From the NCBI RefSeq assembly GCF_036962705.1, contig NZ_JBALOQ010000011.1, positions 1 through 64,000 of the forward strand: a stretch of DNA of 64,000 nucleotides, read 5' to 3'. The stretch's first letter is position 1. Each line of letters opens with the position of its first letter. The DNA comes from Ferdinandcohnia sp036962705 (lineage in GTDB: Bacteria; Bacillota; Bacilli; Bacillales; Bacillaceae_L). The translations under genes were made by a program, and so were the position numbers. Below the pieces are notes generated by a model. That model was not told where the DNA came from. It saw only the letters and a list, made by a program, of their open reading frames with translations, and did not search any database. Below, piece by piece: positions 23,505 through 32,632 of the stretch.

Positions 23505-24251
23505 TTACAATTTTGTTAAGATCTCATACCCTGTTTCTGTAATAGCAATCGTATGTTCAAAATGAGCACACGTTTTGCCATCGACTGTTACAACAGTCCA
23601 GTTATCTGCTAACGTCTTCACGTATCGACTACCTGCATTTACCATCGGTTCAACGGCAAGTACCATTCCTGGTTTTAAACGTGGTCCTTTATTAGGAGGA
23701 CCGTAATGTGGAATTTGTGGTTCCTCATGTAATTCTTTGCCTACACCGTGACCAACATATTCCCGAACAATCGAAAAATCATTTGACTCGACATAAACTT
23801 GAATTGCATGAGAAATATTTGAAAGACGCACACCAGGCTTTGCTTCTTCTAATCCTCGATAAAGGCATTCTTTTGTAACTTCAAGTAGTTTTTGATTTTC
23901 TGGTGAAATCGTACCTACAGGATAAGTCCAAGCTGAGTCACCATGATAGCCCTTGTACTCGGCGCCGATATCGATACTAATAATATCTCCATCTTGTAAG
24001 ACGCGATCACCTGGGATACCGTGTACTAGCTCTTCGTTAACAGAAGTACAGATACTACCGCGAAAACCATTATACCCTTTAAAAGAAGGATTTGCATCAT
24101 ATCCACGAATAAACTTTTCAGCAATTGTATCCAGTTCTCTCGTTGAAATCCCTGGAGTAATATATTTTTGTAATTCTTGGTGTGTTAATGCAACGATCTT
24201 ACCAGCTTCGCGCATAATCTCAATCTCTCTTGGAGACTTGCAAATAATCAT
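23505..24251 (-). CDS. map: type I methionine aminopeptidase
   Basis: Dinuclear metalloprotease that removes the initiator Met. 248 residues; metal ligands are visible in SIDIGAEY (Asp), GDSAWTY (Asp), GHGVGKELHEEP (His), VEPMV (Glu) and HFEHT (Glu). Its ATG directly abuts the adk stop. Confidence 0.97.
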   Translation of the reverse strand: MIICKSPREIEIMREAGKIVALTHQELQKYITPGISTRELDTIAEKFIRGYDANPSFKGYNGFRGSICTSVNEELVHGIPGDRVLQDGDIISIDIGAEYKGYHGDSAWTYPVGTISPENQKLLEVTKECLYRGLEEAKPGVRLSNISHAIQVYVESNDFSIVREYVGHGVGKELHEEPQIPHYGPPNKGPRLKPGMVLAVEPMVNAGSRYVKTLADNWTVVTVDGKTCAHFEHTIAITETGYEILTKL

Positions 24252-24902
24252 CTATTGTAATCCCCCAAGGAGCTCCTCTACATCACCAAAAACTTTGTTT
24301 ATTTCTTGTTGTCCATCGATATTGCGAAGATAGCCTTTTTCCTGATAAAAGTCAAGAAGTGGCTTAGATTGCTCGATATTTACCTGTAGACGAGTTCCAA
24401 CTGTTTCCGCATTATCATCGGCACGTTGATAAAGTTCTCCACCACATTTATCGCATGTCCCTTCCTGACTAGGTGGGTTGAATACTAAGTGGTAAGTTGA
24501 GCCACATTCCTTACAGATTCGTCGACCTGTTAATCTCTCAAGTAAATCTTTCGAGTCAACTTCTATGTTAATTACATAGTCGATCTTTTTTTCGAGTTCA
24601 GTAAGGATTGCTTCAAGTGCTTCTGCTTGTGGAACGGTACGTGGAAATCCATCAAGTAAAAATCCTTGGTTGCAATCGTCCTTGCTTAATCGCTCACGGA
24701 CAATTCCGATCGTAACTTCATCAGGAACAAGCTCACCTTTATCCATAAAAGACTTTGCTTGAAGTCCTAGTTCTGTTCCATCTTTTATTGCAGCACGGAA
24801 CATATCTCCTGTTGAGATATGAGGGATATTGTACTTTTCTACGATTCTTTCAGCTTGAGTGCCTTTACCAGCACCCGGAAGCCCCATTAATACTAAGTTC
24901 AA
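24252..24902 (-). CDS. adk: adenylate kinase
   Basis: Interconverts ATP, ADP and AMP. 216 residues with the P-loop GLPGAGKGTQ and a zinc-binding LID (CKEC, then CDKC), the Gram-positive type. The start codon is TTG at 24902, preceded by GAGGGGG; no earlier ATG fits. Confidence 0.97.
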   Translation of the reverse strand: MNLVLMGLPGAGKGTQAERIVEKYNIPHISTGDMFRAAIKDGTELGLQAKSFMDKGELVPDEVTIGIVRERLSKDDCNQGFLLDGFPRTVPQAEALEAILTELEKKIDYVINIEVDSKDLLERLTGRRICKECGSTYHLVFNPPSQEGTCDKCGGELYQRADDNAETVGTRLQVNIEQSKPLLDFYQEKGYLRNIDGQQEINKVFGDVEELLGGLQ

Positions 24903-24960
24903 GTGATTTGCCCCCTCAGCCTCTTATCTTAGAGGTGCTGGGAAAAACATTCCCAGAACC

Positions 24961-26253
24961 TTATTTGATAAATCCTTTATAATGACGTTTTACAAGCTGA
25001 CTTTCAAGCTGCTTCATTGTCTCAAGTGCAACACCTACAACGATGAGCAAGCTAGTTCCACCAATTTGTAAAGATTCAGGTAAATTCGCAAAATTTATAA
25101 AGAATACAGGAAGAACAGAAATTGCTGCTAAGAAAATAGAACCAACAAAAGTTAAGCGATACAGAATTTTTGTTACATATTCTTGCGTGTTTCTTCCTGG
25201 GCGAATCCCTGGAATGTAGCCGCCTTGCTTTTTCAAATTCTCTGCCATCTGCTCAGGATTAACTTGAACAAATGTGTAGAAATATGAGAAAGCAATGATT
25301 AGCGCGATATATATGATCATCCCAATTGGTTGAGTATAATCAAAATATTTTTGAATCCATTCAGTTACCGCATTAGGACCGAAGAACGATGCAATCGTTG
25401 GTGGTGTAATAATGAAGGAAACTGCAAAGATTACAGGAATAACACCAGCCGCATTTACTTTTAATGGTAAATGTGAGGAGTGTCCTCCAACCGGGCTATT
25501 AGCAGCTAAGCGCTTTGCATATTGAATTGGAATTTTACGTAAAGCTTGTTGTACAAAAATAACACCGACAACGACAGCTATAATAGCAATAAGCAGTAGA
25601 ACAACAGTGATTATGCTTAGGAATAATTGGTCTCCAGCACCTTCGAACTGTTGTATATAATATTGATTTACAGCTGTAGGAATAGCGGCAACAATACCAG
25701 CGAAAATGATAACTGAAATTCCGTTTCCAACGCCCTTCGCTGTAATTTGTTCACCTAACCACATTAAAAATGCAGTACCAGCAGTTAACACAACAGCTAT
25801 TAATAAGTACGTTCCGATGCTTGGATTCTCAATTAACATCCCGTTTGACATATTGTTAAATCCGATTGACATACCGATTGCTTGGATAAACCCAAGCACG
25901 ATCGTTCCATAGCGAGTAAATTGTGCTAATTTACGACGTCCAACTTCCCCTTGCTTAGACCATTCCGTAAATTTAGGAACAACGTCCATTTGCAACAATT
26001 GAATGATAATTGAAGCAGTAATGTAAGGCATGATACCCATCGCAAGGATTGAGAAGTTAAACAATGCTCCACCACCAAATGTATTTAAAAGGCCGAACGC
26101 TGTATTGCTATCAGTCGCTTTCAACACTTCAGCATTTACATTTGGTACTGGAATAAAGGTGCCGATTCGAAATACTACTAACATAAGTAAGGTGAATATA
26201 ATTTTGTTTCTTATATCACCAACGCGCATAAAATTGGAGATTGTTTGAAACAT
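24961..26253 (-). CDS. secY: preprotein translocase subunit SecY
   Basis: Channel of the Sec translocon with ten membrane segments, 430 residues. Starts MFQTISNFMRVGDIRNKI and contains the pore and cytosolic loop motifs of the family (GGYIPGIRPGRNT). The start overlaps the rplO stop by one base. Partner SecE is at 52536-52718. Confidence 0.98.
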   Translation of the reverse strand: MFQTISNFMRVGDIRNKIIFTLLMLVVFRIGTFIPVPNVNAEVLKATDSNTAFGLLNTFGGGALFNFSILAMGIMPYITASIIIQLLQMDVVPKFTEWSKQGEVGRRKLAQFTRYGTIVLGFIQAIGMSIGFNNMSNGMLIENPSIGTYLLIAVVLTAGTAFLMWLGEQITAKGVGNGISVIIFAGIVAAIPTAVNQYYIQQFEGAGDQLFLSIITVVLLLIAIIAVVVGVIFVQQALRKIPIQYAKRLAANSPVGGHSSHLPLKVNAAGVIPVIFAVSFIITPPTIASFFGPNAVTEWIQKYFDYTQPIGMIIYIALIIAFSYFYTFVQVNPEQMAENLKKQGGYIPGIRPGRNTQEYVTKILYRLTFVGSIFLAAISVLPVFFINFANLPESLQIGGTSLLIVVGVALETMKQLESQLVKRHYKGFIK

Positions 26254-26693
26254 TAAATCACCTCAGTAGTTCCGCCAGCAGCTTCAATCGCTTGTTGAGC
26301 AGTAGAGGAGAATTTGTGAGCTCTGACTGTTAGCTTTTTATCAAGAGTACCTTTACCAAGGATCTTAATTCCAGCATTCACTTTACTTACAACACCAGTT
26401 TCAATTAGAAGTTCAGGTGTTACTTCTGTTCCGTCTTCAAAACGATTTAATGTTTCTAGGTTAACAATCGTAAAGTCTTTGCGATTGATGTTTGTGAATC
26501 CACGTTTTGGTAGTCGTTGGAATAAAGGAGTTTGACCACCTTCAAATCCAGGACGCACACCGCCACCAGAACGCGCATTTTGACCTTTATGACCTTTACC
26601 AGAAGTTTTACCATTACCTGAACCAGTTCCACGTCCTACACGATTACGTGTTTTACGGGATCCTTCAGCCGGTTGTAATTCATGAAGTTTCAT
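26253..26693 (-). CDS. rplO: ribosomal protein L15
   Basis: 50S assembly protein of 146 residues with the Gly/Arg-rich N terminus (VGRGTGSGNGKTSGKGHKGQ) and the globular C-terminal domain. Translationally adjacent to secY. Confidence 0.98.
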   Translation of the reverse strand: MKLHELQPAEGSRKTRNRVGRGTGSGNGKTSGKGHKGQNARSGGGVRPGFEGGQTPLFQRLPKRGFTNINRKDFTIVNLETLNRFEDGTEVTPELLIETGVVSKVNAGIKILGKGTLDKKLTVRAHKFSSTAQQAIEAAGGTTEVI

Positions 26694-26726
26694 TTGGGCA
26701 CCTCCTTATTTCAGAAAAAAATTCAA

Positions 26727-26909
26727 TTATTGTTCTTTAACCGTAACTAGGTGAGCAACTTTATTAATCATACCGCGAATCGCAGCATTATCATCATGAA
26801 CAACACTTTGATGTAATTTTTTCAATCCAAGAGTACGAACAGTTACACGTTGGTCTTCAGGACGTCCAATGACACTGCGAGTGAGGGTGATTTCTAATTT
26901 CTTTGACAT
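26727..26909 (-). CDS. rpmD: ribosomal protein L30
   Basis: 60-residue 50S protein of the short bacterial form, MSKKLEITLTRSVIGRPEDQ. Lies between rpsE and rplO. Confidence 0.97.
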   Translation of the reverse strand: MSKKLEITLTRSVIGRPEDQRVTVRTLGLKKLHQSVVHDDNAAIRGMINKVAHLVTVKEQ

Positions 26910-26922
26910 TGTGGTTTCCCTC

Positions 26923-27423
26923 CTATCCTAACAGTTCTTCTACTGATTTACCACGTAACTTAGCTACTTCTTCAGCACGCTTTAATTGACTTAAGCCTTC
27001 AATTGTAGCGCGAATCATATTTACTGGAGTGTTCGTTCCTAATGATTTAGAAAGGATATCACCGATACCAGCAAGTTCTAATACCGCACGAACTGGACCA
27101 CCAGCGATAACTCCAGTACCTTCAGATGCAGGCTTTAGTAAAACTTCACCTGCTCCAAATTGACCAATTACTTGGTGAGGAACTGTTGTTCCAACCATCG
27201 GTACAGAGATTAGGTTCTTTTTAGCATCTTCAATTGCTTTACGAATTGCATCTGGAACTTCTTGTGCTTTACCAGTTCCAAAACCAACATGTCCGTTCTT
27301 ATCACCAACTACTACTAATGCTGCAAAGCGGAAACGACGTCCACCTTTTACAACCTTAGCAACACGGTTAACGGTAACTACGCGTTCTTCAAGTTCTAAT
27401 TTATTTGGATCAATGCGACGCAT
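26923..27423 (-). CDS. rpsE: ribosomal protein S5
   Basis: 30S fidelity and helicase protein, 166 residues. N-terminal dsRNA-binding domain with RVAKVVKGGRRFRFAALVVVG and C-terminal GTGVIAGGPVRAVLELAG. The loop where spectinomycin-resistance changes occur (KVVKGG) looks wild type. Confidence 0.98.
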   Translation of the reverse strand: MRRIDPNKLELEERVVTVNRVAKVVKGGRRFRFAALVVVGDKNGHVGFGTGKAQEVPDAIRKAIEDAKKNLISVPMVGTTVPHQVIGQFGAGEVLLKPASEGTGVIAGGPVRAVLELAGIGDILSKSLGTNTPVNMIRATIEGLSQLKRAEEVAKLRGKSVEELLG

Positions 27424-27445
27424 CTATAATGTCCCTCCTTTTTTA

Positions 27446-27808
27446 TTAAAATTGTAATCCAGCTTCACGAGCAGCTTCTGCTAGTGCTTTAACACGTCCG
27501 TGATATAAGTAACCACCGCGGTCGAATACTACCTCTTTGATTCCTTTTTCGATACCACGCTTAGCAACTAGTTCTCCAACTTTTGTTGCAGCATCAACGT
27601 TAGCACCAGCATCAACAGTAAGTTCTTTATCCATTGTAGAAGCACTTGCGATTGTTACTGAGTTAACATCATCGATTAATTGAGCGTAAATGTGTTTGTT
27701 TGAACGAAACACATTTAAGCGAGGACGAGCAGCAGTTCCTGAAACACGAGAACGAACACGAGCATGTCTTTTTCTACGAACTGCATTTTTATCCTGTTTC
27801 GTAATCAT
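27446..27808 (-). CDS. rplR: ribosomal protein L18
   Basis: 5S rRNA-binding protein of 120 residues, with RPRLNVFRSNKHIYAQLIDD and the C-terminal FDRGGYLYHGRVKALAEAAR. Confidence 0.98.
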   Translation of the reverse strand: MITKQDKNAVRRKRHARVRSRVSGTAARPRLNVFRSNKHIYAQLIDDVNSVTIASASTMDKELTVDAGANVDAATKVGELVAKRGIEKGIKEVVFDRGGYLYHGRVKALAEAAREAGLQF

Positions 27809-27840
27809 TTACGTCTCTCCTTTCTTTTACCTAAAAAGGC

Positions 27841-28377
27841 TTACTTCGCAGTTTTACCTTCTTTACGACGAACAAATTCACCTTCGTAGCGAATACCTTT
27901 TCCTTTATAAGGCTCAGGCGGACGTACACCACGAATATTAGCAGCTAACGCTCCAACACGTTCTTTGTCGATACCTTTAACAACAATCTTTGTGTTAGAT
28001 GGAACATCGATTTCAACGCCTGTCTCTGGAACGATTTCTACTGGATGAGAATATCCAACGTTTAATACAAGCTTGTTTCCAGCTTTAGTAGCACGGTATC
28101 CGACCCCGATTAGCTCTAAGCCTCTTTCAAAACCTTTGGATACACCTTCAACCATGTTTCCAAGTAGACTACGTGTTGTACCGTGAAGTGCACGGTGTTC
28201 TTTATTTTCAGTTGGACGAGCAACGCTGATTACGTTGTCTTCAACATTGATTTGCATATCAGGATGGAAAGTACGAGTTAATTCGCCTTTTGGTCCTTTT
28301 ACAGTAACAGTATTACCGTTGAAAGTTACAGTAACACCAGATGGTATTTCGATTGGTTTTTTACCAATACGTGACAT
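27841..28377 (-). CDS. rplF: ribosomal protein L6
   Basis: Two-domain 50S protein near the sarcin-ricin loop, 178 residues, starting MSRIGKKPIEIPSGV and ending PYKGKGIRYEGEFVRRKEGK. Confidence 0.98.
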   Translation of the reverse strand: MSRIGKKPIEIPSGVTVTFNGNTVTVKGPKGELTRTFHPDMQINVEDNVISVARPTENKEHRALHGTTRSLLGNMVEGVSKGFERGLELIGVGYRATKAGNKLVLNVGYSHPVEIVPETGVEIDVPSNTKIVVKGIDKERVGALAANIRGVRPPEPYKGKGIRYEGEFVRRKEGKTAK

Positions 28378-28405
28378 GTACTACACCTCCATTCTTATCA
28401 AGCTA

Positions 28406-28804
28406 TTACCAAACGTAAGCTAATACTTCTCCGCCGGCTTGCTTTTGACGAGCTTCTTTATCAGTTATTACACCTTGTGAAGTTGAAACGATCGCGATTC
28501 CTAAACCGTTTAACACACGTGGTACTTCGTTAGATTTTGCATATACACGTAGACCAGGCTTACTAATACGTTTAAGACCTGTTATTACGCGCTCATTGTT
28601 AGCACCGTATTTTAAGAAGATACGGATAATACCTTGTTTGTCATCTTCAATAAATTCAACGTCACGAACGAAACCTTCACGCTTTAAGATTTCAGCGATT
28701 TCCCTTTTGATATTTGATGCAGGGATTTCAAGTTTTTCATGACGAACCATGTTCGCATTACGGATGCGAGTAAGCATATCTGCAATTGGATCTGTCATCA
28801 CCAT
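28406..28804 (-). CDS. rpsH: ribosomal protein S8
   Basis: Central-domain 16S rRNA-binding protein, 132 residues, starting MVMTDPIADMLTRIRNAN. AAGGAGG lies nine bases before the first ATG, so the MVM start known from B. subtilis is kept. Confidence 0.97.
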   Translation of the reverse strand: MVMTDPIADMLTRIRNANMVRHEKLEIPASNIKREIAEILKREGFVRDVEFIEDDKQGIIRIFLKYGANNERVITGLKRISKPGLRVYAKSNEVPRVLNGLGIAIVSTSQGVITDKEARQKQAGGEVLAYVW

Positions 28805-28834
28805 AGTATTTTTACCTCCTTCCCAATTCGGGGT

Positions 28835-29020
28835 TTACCAACTTGCTTTTTTTACACCAGGAATTTGACCCTTATAAGCTAGTTCACGGAAACAAATACG
28901 GCATAATTTAAATTTACGTAATACAGAGTGTGGACGGCCACAACGTTCGCAACGAGTGTACTCTTGTACTTTAAATTTCTGTGTGCGTTTTTGTTTCGCA
29001 ATCATTGATTTTTTAGCCAC
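28835..29020 (-). CDS. rpsZ: ribosomal protein S14, zinc-binding type
   Basis: 61-residue short S14 with two CxxC pairs (CERC and CRIC) binding zinc. This is the housekeeping zinc form; the zinc-free paralogue used in zinc starvation would lie elsewhere. Confidence 0.97.
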   Translation of the reverse strand: MAKKSMIAKQKRTQKFKVQEYTRCERCGRPHSVLRKFKLCRICFRELAYKGQIPGVKKASW

Positions 29021-29033
29021 GTTTTCGCCTCCT

Positions 29034-29573
29034 TTACTTTTGGAACGGCATACCGAACGCTGTTAATAACTCACGAGCTTCTTCGTCAGTATTTGCAGTA
29101 GTTACGATAACGATATCCATACCACGAACTTTACTTACTTTATCGTAATCAATTTCAGGGAAAATTAATTGTTCTTTAACACCTAAAGTGTAGTTACCAC
29201 GGCCATCAAATGATTTCTTTGATACACCACGGAAGTCACGTACACGTGGTAGTGAGATAGAAACAAGCTTATCTAAGAATTGATACATACGCTCTCCGCG
29301 TAGTGTAACTTTCGCACCGATCGGCATTCCTTCACGAAGACGGAATCCAGCGATTGAATTCTTAGCCTTAGTAACAACTGGCTTTTGACCACTAAGAGCA
29401 GCTAATTCCTCTACTGCGTTGTCTAGTACTTTAGAGTTTTGAACAGCGTCACCAACACCCATGTTGATCACGATTTTGTCTACTTTTGGAACCTGCATAA
29501 CAGACTTATAGTTAAACTTGCTCACTAGAGCAGGTGTAATTTCTTTTTGGAACTTTTCTTTTAGGCGGTTCAT
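29034..29573 (-). CDS. rplE: ribosomal protein L5
   Basis: 5S rRNA-associated protein at the central protuberance, 179 residues, with KIVINMGVGDAVQNSK and the P-loop-like RDFRGVSKKSFDGRGNYTLG. Confidence 0.98.
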   Translation of the reverse strand: MNRLKEKFQKEITPALVSKFNYKSVMQVPKVDKIVINMGVGDAVQNSKVLDNAVEELAALSGQKPVVTKAKNSIAGFRLREGMPIGAKVTLRGERMYQFLDKLVSISLPRVRDFRGVSKKSFDGRGNYTLGVKEQLIFPEIDYDKVSKVRGMDIVIVTTANTDEEARELLTAFGMPFQK

Positions 29574-29597
29574 GTAAATACCTCCTTTCTTCGTTTA

Positions 29598-29909
29598 CTA
29601 TTTATCTAAAACTTCACCAGATTTTTTTGCTACACGTACCTTTTTGCCATTAACTTCTTTGTATCCAACACGTGTTGGGTTACCAGATTTAGGATCTAAT
29701 GGCATTACATTTGATACATGAATAGGTGCCTCTTGGCTAATGATACCACCTTGTGGATTCTCTTGAGACGGTTTTGAGTGTTTCTTTACAATATTAACGC
29801 CTTCTACAATTACACGGTCTTTCTTTGGAAAGCTTTCAAGGATCACACCTTGTTTACCTTTATCTTTCCCTGAAAGAACCTGTACCTTGTCACCTTTTTT
29901 CACATGCAT
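29598..29909 (-). CDS. rplX: ribosomal protein L24
   Basis: Assembly initiator of the 50S subunit, 103 residues, KOW motif at the N terminus (VKKGDKVQVLSGKDKGKQG). Confidence 0.98.
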   Translation of the reverse strand: MHVKKGDKVQVLSGKDKGKQGVILESFPKKDRVIVEGVNIVKKHSKPSQENPQGGIISQEAPIHVSNVMPLDPKSGNPTRVGYKEVNGKKVRVAKKSGEVLDK

Positions 29910-29946
29910 CTAGTTCGCACCTCCTTAAAGGCCAATCGATTTCGAA

Positions 29947-30315
29947 TTATAATACTTCTGGAGCTAGTGAAACAATTTTCATAAAGTTACTATCACGTAA
30001 TTCACGTGCTACTGGTCCGAAGATACGAGTTCCACGTGGACTCTTGTCGTCACGGATTATAACACAAGCATTTTCATCAAAACGGATGTAAGTTCCGTCG
30101 TTACGACGTGCTCCACTCTTCGTACGTACGATTACAGCTTTAACTACGTCACCTTTTTTAACAACGCCACCTGGTGTTGCTTGTTTTACTGTACATACAA
30201 TAACATCACCAATATTTGCTGTTTTACGACCAGAACCACCTAATACTTTAATAGTTAGTACTTCACGTGCTCCTGAGTTGTCAGCAACTTTCAAACGAGT
30301 TTCTTGTTGAATCAT
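29947..30315 (-). CDS. rplN: ribosomal protein L14
   Basis: 50S protein at the subunit interface, 122 residues, starting MIQQETRLKVADNSGAREV and ending in the conserved FMKIVSLAPEVL. Confidence 0.98.
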   Translation of the reverse strand: MIQQETRLKVADNSGAREVLTIKVLGGSGRKTANIGDVIVCTVKQATPGGVVKKGDVVKAVIVRTKSGARRNDGTYIRFDENACVIIRDDKSPRGTRIFGPVARELRDSNFMKIVSLAPEVL

Positions 30316-30362
30316 TCATGAAACCTCCCTTCGGATTATTGATTGATCCGAACAATATATTA

Positions 30363-30626
30363 TTAGATAATAACTGCCTTTTCTACCACTTCAACAAGAC
30401 GGAAGCGTTTCGTAGCAGATAATGGGCGAGTCTCCATAATTCTAACGATGTCGCCAGTTTTTGCAACATTGTTTTCATCATGCGCTTTAAATTTCTTTGA
30501 ATACTTTACGCGTTTACCGTAAAGAGAATGTTTCTTATAAGTTTCTACAAGAACTGTAACTGTTTTATCCATTTTGTCAGATACAACACGTCCTGTGTAG
30601 ACCTTGCGTTGGTTACGTTCACTCAC
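30363..30626 (-). CDS. rpsQ: ribosomal protein S17
   Basis: Primary 16S rRNA-binding OB-fold protein, 87 residues, with GRVVSDKMDKTVTVLVE and the MET-RPLSATKRFRLVEV block. Confidence 0.98.
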   Translation of the reverse strand: MSERNQRKVYTGRVVSDKMDKTVTVLVETYKKHSLYGKRVKYSKKFKAHDENNVAKTGDIVRIMETRPLSATKRFRLVEVVEKAVII

Positions 30627-30654
30627 TATCGTAGACCTCCTTCCTGGTTATCGA

Positions 30655-30852
30655 TTATTTACGACCGATTTCTCTTTCGCGGACTACTGTTTTCATACGA
30701 GCGATCGATTTACGAACTTCACGAATACGTGCAGTATTCTCAAGTTGACCAGTAGCTAGTTGAAAGCGAAGGTTAAATAACTCTTCTTTTAATGATTTTA
30801 CTTTTTGTTCTATTTCGGCAGTGGTAAGGTCACGAATTTCATTAGCTTTCAT
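30655..30852 (-). CDS. rpmC: ribosomal protein L29
   Basis: Two-helix 50S protein near the tunnel exit, 65 residues from the ATG at 30852 (MKANEIRDLTTAEIEQ). It overlaps the end of rplP by 11 bases, with GGTGGTGA as ribosome site; an extra eight codons upstream are open but unconserved. Confidence 0.96.
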   Translation of the reverse strand: MKANEIRDLTTAEIEQKVKSLKEELFNLRFQLATGQLENTARIREVRKSIARMKTVVREREIGRK

Positions 30853-31276
30853 TTGATTCACCACCAATTTCTTCACGTTTTACGAACTTAGTTTTTACTG
30901 GTAGCTTATGAGCTGCTAGGCGAAGTGCTTCACGAGCGACCTCTTCAGATACACCAGCAATTTCAAATAAAATTTTTCCGGGTTTAACAACTGCAACCCA
31001 TCCTTCAGGAGCACCTTTACCGGAACCCATACGTACCTCTAAAGGTTTTGATGTATAAGGCTTAGATGGGAAAATTTTAATCCAAACTTTACCGCCACGT
31101 TTCATGTAACGTGTCATCGCGATACGAGCAGCTTCGATTTGACGGTTTGTGATCCAAGAAGCATCTTGAGCTTGTAAACCGTACTCACCAAAGTGTACTT
31201 CAGTACCACCTTTTGCTTGACCACGCATTTTTCCACGGTGTTCTCTGCGGTATTTCACACGTTTTGGTAATAACAT
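30842..31276 (-). CDS. rplP: ribosomal protein L16
   Basis: 50S protein at the A-tRNA elbow, 144 residues, MLLPKRVKYRREHRGKMRGQ. ATG at 31276 follows GGAAGGAGG; the frame open to 31327 overlaps rpsC and is not used. Confidence 0.97.
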   Translation of the reverse strand: MLLPKRVKYRREHRGKMRGQAKGGTEVHFGEYGLQAQDASWITNRQIEAARIAMTRYMKRGGKVWIKIFPSKPYTSKPLEVRMGSGKGAPEGWVAVVKPGKILFEIAGVSEEVAREALRLAAHKLPVKTKFVKREEIGGESNES

Positions 31277-31277
31277 A

Positions 31278-31934
31278 TTATTTTCCTCCTTCCTGAGTTT
31301 TCTTCTTCGTAGGAAGGACCTCTCCACGATAGATCCATACTTTCACACCAATTTTTCCATAAGTCGTATCAGCTTCAGCAGTACCGTAATCGATGTCTGC
31401 ACGAAGAGTGTGAAGTGGAACTGTTCCTTCACTATAGTGTTCAGCACGAGCGATATCAGCTCCACCTAGACGACCTGAAGTTTGAGTTTTGATACCTTGA
31501 GCGCCTGCACGCATAGTGCGTTGAATAGCTTGTTTCTGAGCACGACGGAAAGAAACACGGTTTTCTAATTGACGAGCAATATTTTCAGCTACTAGAGTTG
31601 CATCCATATCTGCTCTTTTGATTTCAAGGATATTGATGTGAACTCTCTTACCTGTTAATTGGTTTAAAGCTTTACGAAGTGCTTCAACTTCTGTACCACC
31701 TTTACCAATTACCATACCTGGTTTAGCAGTATGGACAGTAACGTTAATACGGTTAGCCGCACGTTCGATCTCAATTTTAGAAACAGAAGCATCACTTAAA
31801 CGTTTTGAGATGTATTCGCGTACTCTAATGTCTTCGTGTAATAAATCTGCATAGTCTTTTCCTGCGTACCATTTGGATTCCCAATCACGGATAATACCAA
31901 CACGCATTCCAATTGGATTAACTTTTTGACCCAC
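31278..31934 (-). CDS. rpsC: ribosomal protein S3
   Basis: 218-residue head protein at the mRNA entry with KH domain (GMVIGKGGTEVEAL) and C-terminal GRLGGADIARAEHYSEGTVP. Confidence 0.98.
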   Translation of the reverse strand: MGQKVNPIGMRVGIIRDWESKWYAGKDYADLLHEDIRVREYISKRLSDASVSKIEIERAANRINVTVHTAKPGMVIGKGGTEVEALRKALNQLTGKRVHINILEIKRADMDATLVAENIARQLENRVSFRRAQKQAIQRTMRAGAQGIKTQTSGRLGGADIARAEHYSEGTVPLHTLRADIDYGTAEADTTYGKIGVKVWIYRGEVLPTKKKTQEGGK

Positions 31935-31937
31935 TAC

Positions 31938-32279
31938 TTATCCCTCCTTCTTTTCTGATACCACGATTGTAATGTGGCTAGTGCGTTTGTTAATTTGACT
32001 TGCACGTCCCATAGCTCTCGGACGGAATCTCTTTAATGTTGGACCTTCATTCACATATGCTTCAGTAATAACTAGGTTATTAGCGTCCATTTCGTAGTTA
32101 TGCTCTGCATTCGCAATCGCAGAATTTAATACTTTTTCTACTACAGGAGAAGCAGCCTTTGGTGTATGACGTAGGATTGCGATTGCTTCACCTACTTGCT
32201 TACCTCGAATTAAATCAGCTACTAAACGAACCTTACGAGGAGCAATACGAACTGTTCTCGCAACAGCTTTAGCTTGCAT
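31938..32279 (-). CDS. rplV: ribosomal protein L22
   Basis: Tunnel-lining protein, 113 residues from the ATG at 32279 (MQAKAVARTVRIAPRKVR), with GAGAGGAGG upstream. The beta-hairpin tip RFRPRAMGRASQINKRTSH is intact, with no obvious macrolide-resistance deletion. Confidence 0.97.
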   Translation of the reverse strand: MQAKAVARTVRIAPRKVRLVADLIRGKQVGEAIAILRHTPKAASPVVEKVLNSAIANAEHNYEMDANNLVITEAYVNEGPTLKRFRPRAMGRASQINKRTSHITIVVSEKKEG

Positions 32280-32296
32280 AGATAATCCTCCTCTCA

Positions 32297-32575
32297 TTAA
32301 CGTCTTGTTTTCTTATCGTCACTTGCGTGGCCTTTGTAAGTACGAGTTGGTGCGAATTCACCAAGTTTGTGACCTACCATATCTTCAGTAACATAGACTG
32401 GTACATGTTTACGACCATCATATACCGCGATTGTATTACCGATGAATTGAGGGAAAATCGTTGAACGACGTGACCAAGTTTTAACAACTTGTTTCTTCTC
32501 AGATTCGTTTTGATTTTCAACCTTTTTCAATAAGTGATCATCTACAAAAGGTCCTTTTTTCAAACTGCGTCCCAT
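32297..32575 (-). CDS. rpsS: ribosomal protein S19
   Basis: 30S head protein, 92 residues, MGRSLKKGPFVDDHLLKKV to TYKGHASDDKKTRR. Confidence 0.98.
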   Translation of the reverse strand: MGRSLKKGPFVDDHLLKKVENQNESEKKQVVKTWSRRSTIFPQFIGNTIAVYDGRKHVPVYVTEDMVGHKLGEFAPTRTYKGHASDDKKTRR

Positions 32576-32632
32576 AAGTGAACCTCCCTTCGTGATTGAC
32601 CTACGGTTCCACTGAACCGTAGCACAATCCCG